64,000 bases of DNA from Sympetrum striolatum (GCA_947579665.1 OX388349.1:76140841-76204840), one strand, 5' to 3'. Positions 48,063 to 59,964 are shown, numbered from the stretch's first letter. Numbers and translations: made by a program. The notes: generated from the letters alone by a model not told the origin.

Positions 48063-48950
48063 AACGGTTACTTTTTCATGTCTCTTTATGTTTTATTAAT
48101 TGATTATTTTATAAAAATTCAAAATTATCGTAAAAGACTTTAATATATGCAAAGATAAAACGAACTCTTTATTGCGGTGAAGTTCACCATAACTCAATAC
48201 TGCTCTTATGTGGCGTAAAGGAATTTTCACAAAATTCTCTTTAGGAATGCGGAAAAGGCATAATATAAACGCTAATCCATGTGTAATTGTGTTTATTCGT
48301 CATCCAGTCGAGCTATTGGCGATAATAACTTTTAGCATACGAGATTAAGCAGATGCAATTGATGTGGTGGATGTGCTAAGGAAAAGATGATAAAATGATG
48401 TTTATTCACAAACATCGAATTTGAATCGAAGATCAAGTTATCCTATATGTGCTCTTGTCCATTAACCATTTGCTTTTTAATAACAGTTATTTGTTTGGAG
48501 GTAATTTATGATAAATAAAAGAGACATTAATGAAGATGGACGTGGAAGATCATACGTTGATCACGGAAAATTGCTGTGTAAATGTATGAAACATTTTCTG
48601 GGTCACGTGATCCTTGCTCGTGTTTAAATTGCATAATTTATGAAAAACCTTTCTTTATTAGGAAAAGTTGACCTTGCCTTAGTCTCATATTTAGCGTGTG
48701 CATTTTTATTTAACCTTTATTAATGATTTAATTTTTCTTCTTTCTTATCCCGATGAATTGAAAATTTTTCATTTGTACAAGATAAAAGAGGCATGTGTCT
48801 TTCAATTATTCTATCAGTCTTGTTCATGGCTGCGATGAATGTTACTGAGGTATGAGTGATGGTGAATTAAGGGCAAAGAAAAGAAGGTTAATTCGCATCG
48901 AAGCCGTGCACCTGGAAGAGAAACAAGAATAAACAAAAGTTAAAAGAAGA
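48063..48950. other. Unique DNA, possibly regulatory in part
   Basis: Better-mixed sequence around 48,290-48,560 with GATTAAGCAGATGC and GATGTGGTGGATGTGC. No gene is supported. Confidence 0.35.
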
Positions 48951-48954
48951 GACA

Positions 48955-49030
48955 AGACTGGAACTCGAACCCAGGCCTCCGACTTTCCGGACAGTTACTT
49001 AATTAAAATATCGATCCAGGGCCATGCTCT
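48955..49030 (-). repeat. tRNA-related SINE fragment
   Basis: On the minus strand AAGTAACTGTCCGGAAAGTC is followed by GGAGGCCTGGGTTCGAGTTC, a very good anticodon arm, T-arm and box B. The D-arm region is decayed (GATCGATATTTTAATTAAG). A short A-rich stretch lies nearby. Confidence 0.6.
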
Positions 49031-49242
49031 GTTTTTAAATTCTTTTTTTTTGTTGAGCACTAATCATGGTTTTTCCCTATAGAATGCCAAATAATATGCA
49101 AATCGTAAAGTCATTGTGCTTCACTTAAGTGATTATATTCCGCTTACTGCATTCTATTGCGGCGAAGAAATGAAGGGCAAACTACCTCACTCCTCATCCT
49201 ACCTAGTAAGCCTCGTTCCCCCATACTCACGTAGCCCTTGGT

Positions 49243-49628
49243 ATAAACTCAATCAGTTGAGGCTTTACTGAGTGGAAGTTCAAATCCATTGTTAAAATAT
49301 TTATTTTTACAAGTAAAAATAAAATTAAAAAGTTATGAGATGCGGCAGATTCTGATTCACCGTTTATCTGGCAAAACACTCACTAATGACTACATTCCAA
49401 ATACTTATTCTCCCCTCCTCTTATGCACCCTCCCTTGCCGTTCTACAACCCCAATTTCAATACCTCCCCCCCTACATTAACTTACTTATATATAGCCGTG
49501 TGTATCCTGTTCAGTACCTGATGATGGCCGAACGTGCCGAAACCGGTCGTTGTTTTTAGCGTTTTGGTGGATGTGTAATAGTAACTTTTTAATTTTATTT
49601 TTATTTGTAAGAATAAATATTTTAACAA
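49243..49628 (+). mobile_element. Foldback retroposon E2 with hammerhead-like core
   Basis: TAGCCCTTGGT flanks the 386-bp element at 49,232-49,242 and 49,629-49,639. It shares the leader GGCTTTACTGAGTGGAAG with E1. Inverted arms then begin with ATTGTTAAAATATTTATTTT (49,288 onward) and end with AAGAATAAATATTTTAACAA (to 49,628). The middle differs from E1, so the arms and leader vary while the hammerhead-like core is kept. No protein is encoded. Variable 9 to 14 bp duplications across the family argue for target-primed retroposition. Confidence 0.8.
49514..49552 (+). ncRNA. Hammerhead ribozyme-like motif in E2 (best match)
   Basis: CTGATGA (49,518-49,524) is followed by TGGC-CGAACGT-GCC as helix II, then GAAAC and CGGTC with the expected cleavage after C at 49,548. 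All conserved core bases of the hammerhead consensus are present. Helix III is the minimal self-complementary ACCGGT, typical of hammerheads that act as dimers in Penelope-like elements and retrozymes. Helix I shows only two clear pairs (AC with GT), so current activity is uncertain. Confidence 0.65.
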
Positions 49629-49639
49629 TAGCCCTTGGT

Positions 49640-50462
49640 CTCTAATCTTAAACGGGGTGAAGCAACAACCGGCTTCCGGACTGAATACTTAACAGAAATG
49701 ATGAAATATAATTTAGGTATTTTAGGAGAGGGTAGCCGTTCTGTCGTTAATTTAGATAGGACATAAATAGAGGTACATTTAAGTCTCTACCCGGAGAAGG
49801 GAATTAAAATGATAAAGTATGAAATGGTAGAGTGGGTGTGGTGTGGCATATGGTCGATAGCAATGATTGAAAAGCTGCAGATGAACTGCTTTGGACACTT
49901 TTAGTTGAACGGCGTAATGTTGTAGAAATCAGCAGGAGAAAAGAGATGAAGAAGTTGAGCAGAAATTTTAAACCATTTGAAGGGGAGGAAAGGATACGTA
50001 AAATGTCCGATCGAATCAGAGGAAAGGAGATTGTAAAGAGATCAGCGCCGTCCTCCTGATGACCAAGAGATTCTTCATTTGATTTACTGGAACGGGAGAA
50101 TTTACCATTCGCAATATTCTGCCCCTGCTATTATGTAACTGGCGTTTATTGAAAGAGGTTAATATAAGTCGCCTATCAGCGTAAGACGAAGAACCTTAAC
50201 CTTAATGGCGATTAAATCCATTTCCGTTTTACTACTCTACGGGATAGGTCATAGAAAGGATGAATTCTATTTCAGGTTGTTTGATTGATTGAATTGCCTC
50301 TTTATCTTAATGTAGCCAATAGTAGTAGTAAACAGAGGTAGTACTTCGTAAACGGAAAGCAAGATAGTAGTATATGACTCTGGTAGAGATCAAGAAATCA
50401 AATAAATAAAACACTATCGGAAAGCAGTAATTTAGTATCTTACTTTTCTTTACTATGTTTCA
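49640..50462. other. Unique non-coding DNA
   Basis: No supported gene. Purine-rich between about 49,920 and 50,060. Confidence 0.45.
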
Positions 50463-50495
50463 CTTGATGATAGCGTGTAGCTGCAACCGGTCGTC
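50463..50495 (+). ncRNA. Hammerhead-like motif, isolated and degenerate
   Basis: TTGATGA, then TAGC-GTGTA-GCT as helix II, then GCAAC and CGGTCGTC. The order and spacing match the core in E1 and E2, with C3 changed and GAAAC altered to GCAAC. No arms or target-site duplication were found around it. Confidence 0.45.
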
Positions 50496-51469
50496 GATTA
50501 AGATTTTTTTGCGGAAATTACCAAGTTTGTTTATCATTTCTAATGTAATTCCACGAATTACGACCAGAGAACTTAGATTTCAAATGAAATGGAAATTTGG
50601 CAGGAAAATAAATGTAAGACCATCCAAATATGAAATTTTTCAAAGGAAACAAGGCTAAGTTAACAATCGAAGTTAATGTAAAAAACAGGAAGCGTCGGAT
50701 GAATTCCTCTAATACTAATCTTCCTTTTTGTGATGGAAGGTGCACAGATGAAAACAGTAAAGGAATAGCGTTGGCCATGGAGCTTTTAGTGATATAAGAG
50801 TTTGAATAGTGTCAAATATCGTTTAAAGAGTTAACTTTACCATTTGAGAAAGAGGTTATGTAAACACACATGTTATCTTCCAGATAAGGCGTTATCAGAT
50901 AATTCTGGTAGCGAATTTTTCCAAATAAACTTCAGCCTGAAGACCTTTAATGTAATTTATGCGAAGATATGTTTAAATATACATACTGTCGTTGCACAAT
51001 AAGTTCAAGTGTTTTCAATACGTTTATAATGGAGCATATCAGATACTTAGAATTAAGAACGGAGGTACGTTAGAAGGTGTTCAATCCTAGAAATTTCCAA
51101 AAGCCTAAACACGAGCAAAATAAACGTACTTACGTGCGATATAAGATCCTCAAAGAAATAGTCGCGGAGTTTCATGAGTTTTGTTACGAATATTTTTATA
51201 AGTATTTTGGAGAAGTTAAATCGTAGCGATAATTTTTGGTGATTGAAATGAAACAAAAACAACATAATTCAAACACTCGTCACTCTCTTATCTCATCTAT
51301 TCGCGTGGTTTTCAAAATGTTTTCATTTGCAAAACTCGTTTCCCAGTCCAGGGAACTTCAAGTAACCGCTACTTTCCTCGGTACATAAATAGATAACCTC
51401 AAATAGCGGATTAATTGGCGAATTCCGCAAGCGAATGGGACGGACCGTAAAGAGATAAGCAATGAATCA
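50496..51469. other. Unique AT-rich DNA
   Basis: No supported feature; short frames on both strands lack recognisable content. Confidence 0.5.
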
Positions 51470-51740
51470 GAGCGAGAAAGAAAGGAAGTGGAGATAAGGA
51501 AAGCGGGTCGCTGATAGGTCGGGATTCCGAATAAATAAAACGGAGGCAGCGAAATAACAATGAAGGGGAGATGAATGGGAGGGGATTATGGCATAATAAA
51601 TAGGGAATAAATCACGCGGAATAAAAGGTAAAGAAATTCGGTGTAGAATTAGAGCAAAGGGTTAGAGCGCGTGAAAGGAATTTGAAAAGAGAATTGCGGA
51701 GGAATGCTTGGAATCGGGAGATGAATGATTGCAGCCAATA
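51470..51740. other. Purine-rich island
   Basis: GAGCGAGAAAGAAAGGAAGTGG and GAGGGGATTATGGC-type words dominate the + strand. Compare 41,391-41,740 and 45,260-45,600. Confidence 0.45.
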
Positions 51741-52020
51741 GCGGCCATTCTCCAAATTACGCGCGTTTTCTATTTTTGGCAGCCATTGTGCCCACTCATA
51801 ACTTACGACCGATAACTATTACTTACAATACAACCGAATCGCTGTAGATGGAGAACGTTTCGCGAATACGACTTCCAGTCAAAACAACAGATGCAAGAAT
51901 GGAATAATGTTACTAAAACGCAAAGAAAAATCAATTAGTATAAGTTCATTGTTTAAGTACAGTGTATAAGGATATTTTTCCCAATTAGTAGCGTCAAATA
52001 AATAAAATAGCAACATCCTA

Positions 52021-52215
52021 CAGGGTGGTGCACGAAATTTTTTACTATTCCATTTACATAAAACACATTTTTATTTTTATAAAATAAAAATTTGTAATAT
52101 TTTTATGAAATTCCAATTTCCACAAACTACTGCACTCACTCGCACAGTTAGATCATCAATGCTACAATATTATAATGCGGTAGTTAAATGGTATTAAATT
52201 CCGTGCGTCACCCTG
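52021..52215. mobile_element. 195-bp MITE with CAGGGTG ends and TA duplication
   Basis: CAGGGTGGTGCACGAAAT at the left end is mirrored by ATTCCGTGCGTCACCCTG at the right. The pairing continues inward (TTACTATTCCATTTA with TAAATGGTATTAA). TA flanks both ends (52,019-52,020 and 52,216-52,217). The internal part is AT-rich with TTTATTTTTATAAAATAAAA. These traits fit a non-autonomous Tc1/mariner-type element. Confidence 0.8.
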
Positions 52216-52693
52216 TATGTTAGAGTTCTTTATGCAATTTTTAGGCTTTTGCACTAAATCCTCTCTTTGACTTAAATTTCTATTTGTAAAAGTTTAATAA
52301 TCGAGAAGAATTCAGTCTTCTAAATAACTACTCAGAAGAAATTTTAGGAGTGTAAAACTCTAAATTGCAAGAGTAATTCTATTAAAATTCGGAAGAGAAA
52401 TTGAGTAGAGCGATGGTAATACGGCTTTTGGTGGAATCCATTCTTCATGAGATCATTAAAATGCTATTATTCGCTGCGTAAACATCTTTTCGTTTTGCTG
52501 GGATCTCTTTGTAAGATCTCCTTGAAAATTATCCAATCTTCATTCGTTACTGCTCTTTGGGTCTTATTTCAAGCCTCGCAATTGATGTTGTTTAGAAATG
52601 AGTTTGAAAGACTTAGAAAAGGGACAAAATAAGCTCGATAAGTAACAAAAGATTATAATTAATTAATGAAATCGGTAGTTGGTCGATATAATT
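52216..52693. other. Unique DNA with a doubtful 61-codon frame
   Basis: An ATG frame at 52,447-52,632 (MRSLKCYYSLRKHLFVLLGS at its start) is partly hydrophobic but unrecognised. The region is otherwise AT-rich. Confidence 0.2.
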
Positions 52694-52702
52694 CCTACTT
52701 TT

Positions 52703-53021
52703 GGCGCCCGGTGAATTGATCCGGGGGGAATTCGTCCCCGGGAATTGATTTCCCGACAGATTGGTATGCGGGGAATTGATCCCCCGCGCTGATGTTGTAC
52801 TAACAACCCAACCTCGCCCAACCTCTCCGATTAACTTATTTATAACATTAACCAATAACCAGTAGATTAACATAAGACTGAACAACATTAGTTATTAACA
52901 TAAATCTGAATAACATCAGCGCGGGGGATCAACTCCCCGCGTACCAATCTCTCTGGAGATCTATTCCCCGGGGACGAATTCCCCACGCATGAATTCCCCC
53001 CGGACCAATTCACCGGCCACG
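52703..53021. mobile_element. Foldback element FB-b, 319 bp, 9-bp target-site duplication
   Basis: CCTACTTTT flanks the element at 52,694-52,702 and 53,022-53,030. The left arm starts GGCGCCCGGTGAATTGATCC and the right arm ends GACCAATTCACCGGCCACG. Arms contain GAATTCGTCCCCGGGAATTG and GCGGGGAATTGATCCCCCGC-type sub-repeats. The right arm has one more sub-repeat than the left. The centre is AT-rich and shares ATTAACATAAGACTGAA-type sequence in inverse order with FB-a. It is the same family as FB-a, with the same duplication length. Confidence 0.85.
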
Positions 53022-53030
53022 CCTACTTTT

Positions 53031-53630
53031 ATATAAGAGATTGAGCTGAAATGCATAACCTTCTAAAGAAATTGTGTAGGATGTCAGAGAAATGGAGATA
53101 AGGCTTGAACTTGAAAATGCATAGCGGAGAAGATAAAAGTATAATCTTATTGTTGATATGTTTTTACTATAGGAGCATGTTGCACTTTCGTAGTAGTGAT
53201 ACCAAGATATCATTCTTTGTTAACCTTTGCTATTACTGTTTGCTACTACTATAGATCTGTGAGAGGACTACTTGCCTATTCCATAATAGTATATTGAATC
53301 TATTTGTTTATTGTGTTAAAGGAGAGATGAACGATTGGTGTGTGCACTGAGTTGTGCTTTCAGTTGTAAGTTTGTGATTCATTATAAATTATTTGTTTTG
53401 GGTTTTTCCAAGTGGAACTCAACAAGCTTAACGTGGAATAATCGTCGATATACTTTTGAACTTGTTGTCACTTATTATTCATTTTACAAAGATTAACTTG
53501 CATACACGATCGCAATTTTAAGAAATTCATAGAAGGCGTAGAGATGAAACATGTCCTTCTGATTTAAGAGAGAAAAAAAGAGGCGATAGATTCAGGTAGA
53601 ACGCGAGGAGAGTGAAAAGTTAAAATGTGT
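53031..53630. other. Unique non-coding DNA
   Basis: No supported feature. Confidence 0.45.
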
Positions 53631-54010
53631 TTATTGCCTTGTTTTTCGGTGCTATTCTGATGGCGCCAGCAGAGCCACCCTTCGGGTAGCGGCGGCCTCC
53701 GGAACCTCTCCATCGTTCTCTCCACCGCAACGACGCCAGGGCAAAAAAGGCCTCCCCAAACAAGCTTTCTCTATGGTAAAAAAGGGTGGTATGCGGTTTT
53801 TATTATTGGGGCAATTATTTTAGTTTTTCGCCTCTGAGGAACAAAAGGAGTTGAACGAATGGTCAACGGCGAACTTCGCTCACAATTCACTTTCCCATCA
53901 AGACGATGTATTCGGATAATAGCGACCCGGTTTTTTTTTCTTCTGCTCAAAAAAGTTTCCGAATTTATGGCGGAGGTAATCACCCGTAGCCTCCTTTATT
54001 TATGAGAGCA
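53631..54010. other. GC-rich, exon-like island
   Basis: Positions 53,655-53,760 are the most GC-rich outside the foldback arms (GGCGCCAGCAGAGCC, GGGTAGCGGCGGCCTCCGG). On the minus strand a frame of about 39 codons without stop reads Arg/Gly-rich, and a second frame is Glu/Ala-rich and ends in TAG. Neither is recognisable. It may be an exon, a decayed repeat or a CpG-rich regulatory patch. Confidence 0.25.
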
Positions 54011-55009
54011 TCCCTGATTTTTATTCCCCACAAACGTTTTACAAGGGTAATTAAGGATCCATAGCTGCTTTGTAAAATAAGAACATCGCCGAATATTAAT
54101 TTCCATTTTTCTCGGCCATCGATTCACTCAATCCTCCATAATAGTTCTGAGTCCCGAGAATTGCAGCTTCCAAAAAAAGGATTCAATATTCCATCATTAA
54201 GTATAAGAACAAACGAACTATTCGATAGAAAAATATATTTAGGATGTCATTATTTCCTTTAATTTTATAATTTAAGTGTCTTCGTAAACCTAATCGATTG
54301 CCTTCTAGATTTTTCTATGTATCTTGTACAGGGGGAGGTCCTCTAGTATGGGGCAGCTAAGCCTTTTTGCAAATTGAAAAATTGTTAAGGGCTAATTCTA
54401 ATTTAAAATTATACTTAAACTAACTTCGAAGTATTATGAATAGACCCTTTGAAGCAATTGCGTCAAACAAGATCGATTCAATATTTTTTTCGTTTGAAAA
54501 AACCCTTACATTTTGCTCATTTGAAAAGTTGGAAGTTTGTATGGGGCACCTTGTATAGGTTACGGAATAATCCAGTCCCTCTTTAATCGAACATCCTACC
54601 ATACAAAATCCAATAATACATGATTTAAACCATTATTACAAGTATGATTATTCTTAAATAAATTATTGAAACATTTAAATTCTTTGCCTATTAGAGAAAT
54701 TGTAATGGGTTATGAAAACAATCTGTCATCACAAATGTTTATATCACTATTCAAATCCATATCTTCCATGGGTGACAAGAAGGAACTAATTCTTATTAAA
54801 TATAGACCTAGCTTCGTAAGAGTAAGTTTTTTCATTCGGATCGATCCTCAATGGCCTTTATATTTAGTCTAAAAAGTATTTTCTTGAAATAATGCTTTAT
54901 CGTGGAGTAATTCGTAGAACTTCATTGCCATGTTGCTTCGAAAGGGTTTGGCCAAATATAGTATAATTTAACATTCATCTCATGTTTACGATTACGCGAT
55001 GGACATGAA
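54011..55009. other. Unique AT-rich DNA
   Basis: No supported gene. AGTATGGGGCAGC (54,347) and TGTATGGGGCACC (54,538) are a weak direct pair. Confidence 0.4.
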
Positions 55010-55045
55010 GGAGAAAAAGTCTGCCGTAGCCGGGGATCGAACCGA
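55010..55045 (-). repeat. tRNA-related SINE fragment
   Basis: On the minus strand CGGTTCGATCCCCGGCTACG is a perfect box B and T-arm followed by GCAGACTTTTTCTC. Only the 3' part of a tRNA-like head is recognisable. Confidence 0.55.
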
Positions 55046-55997
55046 ATGTTCTTCCTCTTCTTCATTCATCTCATGTATTTATTAATATAATTTATTGTAT
55101 CGTTTCCTCGATCATATCATGTTTTGTTTTTATATTTCCAAACTTTACTTTAAAGTTTCTCCAAAAGCAACATTTTGCTGCTGCATGAGTATTCACCCAG
55201 CATCCAAAGTTCCAAAGACAATGATTTTGGAAAGCTTTACTTATAACTATTATCCTGCTTTCCAACGTTTTTTCTATCTGTTATAAATTCCTGTTATTTG
55301 AGATATTCTTCCAGAAATTTTAAATTTCTAGATTTCACGGTTAGTTTTCCGCTTATCAATGATTTATTGATTTAGCTGTGTTATGGAAACTAACGAATTT
55401 TCCCCATTGAGTTGACTCTTTTGATGGACACCGTCATTATTTTCTCCAACGTCGGAATATGAATTATTAACGTCATCACAACGAGATATAAGCACAATTA
55501 GTAGTCCTGAACAAATTTCTGTATTTAAAAAATTAATTCGTGATAGTTTTTCCAATTTCGTATTCTGGAAATTAATGAAGGTAGATTAGTTGGTAGCTCC
55601 ATGAATGTCATCATTTCCAATGAGCGTTGTTTGCTAAAAAGCATTCGAAAATGATAAAATTATTGCATACATTAATGAATGTTGAAATTCGAGCATTCAT
55701 CAACTGATAGAATGGAATTTGAAATGTTAATTCTCTACTTCAAAAGCCTCTCTCCCAAACTTCTAATTAACAGATCAAAAATTTAACAGATCAAAAATCA
55801 AGAAATCAACAAAAAATAATAAAAATACGTTACCCTAAAACTGAATAGATTAGATTTTCAAATTATGACTCGTTTCTTTGTTGCAAAAGTTATAAATCAA
55901 CGATCTACCTGCATTTGTTTTCCATTTTGACTTGATTTTTATGTCCTGGTTTATAAATTTCTTTCGATTGATAAAAAAGGCATATTTGGAATTGCTT
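55046..55997. other. Unique AT-rich DNA
   Basis: No supported feature. Confidence 0.45.
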
Positions 55998-56110
55998 GAG
56001 GACTTGGTGAAACTCCATTGTTGTAATGAAGGTAGAAATAACGAAGTGAAAATTTTATAGTATTCCTTATTGCGACCGGTTTCAACTACCAATTGTCATC
56101 TTCAGACCAG
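55998..56110 (+). mobile_element. Foldback retroposon E3, partial
   Basis: A leader-like GACTTGGTGAAACTCCATTG resembles the E1 and E2 leader. It is followed by an arm and a minus-strand hammerhead-like core. The second arm is not found, so this looks like a left half. No target-site duplication was identified. Confidence 0.5.
56072..56108 (-). ncRNA. Hammerhead-like motif in E3
   Basis: On the minus strand CTGAAGA, then TGAC-AATTGGTA-GTT, then GAAAC and CGGTCGC. Position 7 is A instead of T, which the consensus tolerates; helix II has only three or four pairs. Confidence 0.5.
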
Positions 56111-57673
56111 ATTTTATCTTAGTTATTTATCCCGTTATTGCATCCTTATTGCATATTGATTGAAATTTCAACCAGTATGCAATAAGACGACAGGGGAAAG
56201 ATATCCCAGGGACGTGGTTTTAAAGCGTGTTTCTTGCAGAATATAATATTGCGATTATAAAAAAGCTTCTTCTGTTTAAAATACAAAATATGGTGCAGTA
56301 AGTGATGGATGGCGGGAATATATATTGTCAATAATTGTCTCAATAATGATTGCTTGACCCCATGGCTAGATTATTGAATAAAAGGTGAACTGCGGTACAA
56401 GATGAGCGAATAGAAAAATTTAAATCAAATCCTGACCGATTAAAATAGAAATAGTAAGAGACGTAAAATGTTAGCGTTTAAGGAAATAATTTCCGGTCCG
56501 CAACGTATTCATTGGTCTCCGTGTTTGCAGGAGAAGGCCCGAAAACAGTACATAATGCGGGCGAAGGAGAGCGTTTTTTGCAGCGTATTAATCCATTCAG
56601 CCATTCATAAGCGTCAGAGAAGGGCTAAGGGGATAGCATTCAGAGAATAAGTTTTTATCTTTGCAGTGTCCATTCATTTAAAAAATGAGAACGGAGGGTC
56701 CGGCGAGCGTATCTCGCGACTCATGCTTTTCCGTAAAAATAAATTACGCAATCAAGCGAAGATTAAAATTAACAAGCGTTTCCCTGCGAATATTGCATGG
56801 TTTAAATGCTCGGAATTCAAGCGGTGGGAGAGTAGTTTCTCAACCACAGTAAAGGGGGAGCATTGTAAATTCATTACCTCGGTACCGTTTTATAAGAAGC
56901 ATCGAGTAACATAGAGATCAACTGTTTTCCAACTACGAAAGTCTAGTTTCAAACTTTTAAAAGTCCTTTTTGGCATAATTTTAAGCTTCGGCATAAGAAT
57001 AATAAGGCTTGAGGCGAAAACTGTTAAAGTTGAGCTGATGATAATTTTGCCGCCTGGAGTGGGATGCGGCGAGGGCTGTTAGGGAGGTCGGGGGTGGGAT
57101 GTCGTCGGAAGGCCTCGTTTACCATTCGAATGCATTGGAAATCATTAAGTCCCAATTCGAAATCATTAATGCATCATTATTCGTAAGCAGGCGGAACATT
57201 GAAGAAATGCAACGAAAAGTAAAAAATAGGACTTGTTCGGGAAAAAAACGAGAATTATTTCTGAACACATTTCGGTGATACTTTATATTCAGTTTTACCG
57301 AAATAGATGAGCGAGACCATTTGGATGTTCAAGTTCGTTTGCAGAAGTGAACATAGAGTCACAGTGTACGCCCGAGAGTTTCGCAGCTTATACTTAAGTT
57401 GTTCCAGTAGCACGCTTAAACCATTTTCTTCAGCATATTTGTACTGTAATAAGAGGAACTAAATCTCAATTTTTTCCAAATCTCAGAACGGGTGAAATGG
57501 AAAACTTTTGAGGTGCCTAAATCCAACGTCTACATGTATTCTTATACATTAAATTACCCATTGTACCCTATGCTCTCTTTCTCATTAGTTGTGATGAAAT
57601 ATTTCAAAATTAACTTCTGTGGTGTATCTTTGGATTATTATCAAGGATGCTCGATCAATGACTCAAATATGCA
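56111..57673. other. Unique DNA with a GC-balanced section
   Basis: Positions about 56,460-57,130 are better balanced and hold ATG frames at 56,468-56,650 and 56,666-56,914, neither recognisable. GGAGTGGGATGCGGCGAGG lies near 57,055. No gene can be supported. Confidence 0.3.
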
Positions 57674-57905
57674 AAGCTGTTAGGTGTATATGTAGACGAA
57701 AATTTAAATGTAGGGAACAAATGACTTGCAATTCTCTAGCTTTAAATAGAGCGTGTTTTAACACATCATCCATTTCAAATATTACTAATATGGAAACCCG
57801 GCTGACAGTATGTTACGGATACTTCCACTCAGTTTTAAAATACAGCATTATTCTATTGGGAGCAGCTTCCGGCTGGTTTGAAATTTTCAAAATAAAAAAG
57901 ATGCC
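57674..57905 (+). pseudogene. LINE reverse transcriptase fragment
   Basis: The translated sequence contains KLLGVYVDENLNV and, after a frameshift near 57,716, LNRACF, then METRLTVCYGYFHSVLKY and a GAASGWFEIFKIKK end. The pattern LG-x-x-x-D-x-x-L-x-W, LNRACF, YYGxFHSxLxY, WGxxSxW is typical of the region after the catalytic domain in jockey/CR1-like non-LTR retrotransposons. Here the usual W of WG is lost (LLGAASGW) and both ends are truncated, so it is a dead scrap. It may belong to the same element type as the 39-kb LINE end. Confidence 0.75.
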
Positions 57906-57934
57906 CAAGTTCTATAATAAATAAAATAAATAAT

Positions 57935-58045
57935 TTCTGGCTCTACTTCGTGGAAAGCCATGTAGAGAGATGAGAAAACTTCGTATTATTCCTCAAAATA
58001 TATTTGGACGACTAGTTCCGGCTGCTCACCATCATCAGGTGATTC
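57935..58045 (+). mobile_element. Foldback retroposon E4, partial
   Basis: GGCTCTACTTCGTGGAAAGCC resembles the leader of the family and is followed by an arm and a minus-strand hammerhead-like core. The second arm was not found. It lies directly downstream of the LINE scrap. Confidence 0.45.
58008..58043 (-). ncRNA. Hammerhead-like motif in E4
   Basis: On the minus strand CAC-CTGATGA, then TGGTGAGCAGCC as helix II, then GGAAC and TAGTC|GTCC. CTGATGA is intact; GAAAC has become GGAAC. Helix III is the self-complementary ACTAGT, a different palindrome from the ACCGGT of the other copies. Confidence 0.5.
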
Positions 58046-59964
58046 CCAGAACAAGATTAGCGAGAGATTTAATAATAATTCACAATGTTTCTTGGTCGAA
58101 TTAAAAAACATGTTGATAAGTAAATGCTATCATTCTATTAATGAATTTTTAAATTAAATTGATGTTTCTGTATAGTTTATGTACTGCAATTTAACTGTAA
58201 ATAACTTAGCGCTTTCACTATGTCTTATAAAAATTCTGTAAGGCATGAATAAGGTATATGTGTGCATATATAAAAGGTATATGTATCAATCAAAATATGA
58301 ATGTAGTATAAGAAATATAAGAAATAAAGTTCCATATATCAATCCTTTGCCGCACTCTAAGAAAGAAACGCAGCGATTAAAAAAATATAATCTGAAATGT
58401 AGAAATGAGAGATAACGCCGCTGATAACAAATGTTTATATTCAATTAATGAATTTTGTATTATTAATTTACTGTCATCATATTGTAAATAAATTAGTTTT
58501 TATTTTCTCCTTTTGTTAAAAATTATGCATTTTTATATGTAAGTATGCATATTTGTTTTATTTTTAAATATGGAGTACATAATTGTAATATTAATAATGT
58601 GACATTGGCATATGTTATAAGTAATTTATTTTACTACTGTACTGTTATGTATATGACGTGACATCTGTTCATTTCAGTGCAATATCTGAAAGTATTGTGA
58701 ATCTTAAATACCAATTAATAAACTAAATTATGTACTTGTTCCGTCACAGAGACATCTGCTTCCATCACCACCCACCAGTCAAGGAAGAAAGGATTATTCT
58801 TAAGGATTTGTTTCTAATTCCTATTATTTGAAATAGGAAATTGTAGTTATTATCAGGTTGGTCTACATCACAATGGGCTTAAGCAATTATGACTTGATTT
58901 TATTTTTATTTGTTTCATTGTAGATTTTACGTGCAAATGGACGTAAGAAACAATAAAAGTCGATTCGCTGCAGAATTCGGATTACTCTCGCATCAGAATG
59001 CATCTCAATGATAGTCATTTATTAAAATATACTTACTTTTTTATTATATGTACGTTTAATAAGGTCCTATAAGTTACATTTGGTAGTCGACAAAGAAATC
59101 TCACTTTGATGAAAAAGTAGTTATTTTGTGTCTCTAATAATTCGGTTAAGAGTTGAAACCTAGACGTTATAGGCCATCGCTGTTTCGGAACAATACTTTG
59201 GATCGTCACCTATTACTTGAAGTCGTCTTCATTTGCAACAGAAGTCGATGAGATTTTATTTCCTCAAAGTCTCACAATGTTATATTTCGAAGTTCTTTCT
59301 TTTTTCCAACGTTACCAATCCATTGGGCAGAGACAAAATGCTTTCCAATAATTGCTAGGATTAAGAGAGCGAAAGGGTTCCGTAATTATCGGTGGTTGTT
59401 TTCCGAAGGGACTTTCAGTTGAATAGTTTCGCCATTAAGACAAAAGGTTATCTCACTCGCTTGTATGCTGACGTCATTCAATGGCTCCATCAGAAGATCA
59501 AGAAGATGAGAGGAAACAATTTCTTATCGCCATCCTCTGGAATCTGTTGTTCTGAGAGAACGCGTACTCACCGCAATTTATCTGACCTTCGATTGCACTT
59601 TAAGTAATTGGAAATTTCTCTTATGTTCGGCGTTGCAACATTTGATTCCTCGAATATCGGTTTGAGACGGAAAATCATCGGTTTTATTCGGTTGTATATC
59701 TTTGAAAGCGATTGATTTCCGAATCTATGTGAAGGAGAAACATTTTGTATTCATTCAGGCATTCCGTCGGAGATCCCTCAAAGTAACTATTCCTTCGTCC
59801 ACACTTGACCTTCTTAAGAACTAAAAAGAGTATAGGAATGTCAAATATCGATTTTAATCAATGTTACTGGGCCGCACTTCTATGATCGTCCTTCAGAAGT
59901 AATTCAAAGGAGAGATTCAAATATCTCCAATCAATGGCTACAAGTTTCCATTATAATAGACATC
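58046..59964. other. Unique AT-rich DNA
   Basis: No supported gene. The frame at 59,392-59,607 starts at GTG and is unrecognised. Confidence 0.45.

Noticed and set aside
47997..49030. Functional tRNA genes.
   Set aside because: Box B and parts of the arms are present, but the acceptor stems do not close and the D-arms are decayed.
54340..54570. Transposon ends from the paired TATGGGGCA motifs.
   Set aside because: The two motifs are in direct, not inverted, orientation with little similarity beyond ten bases.
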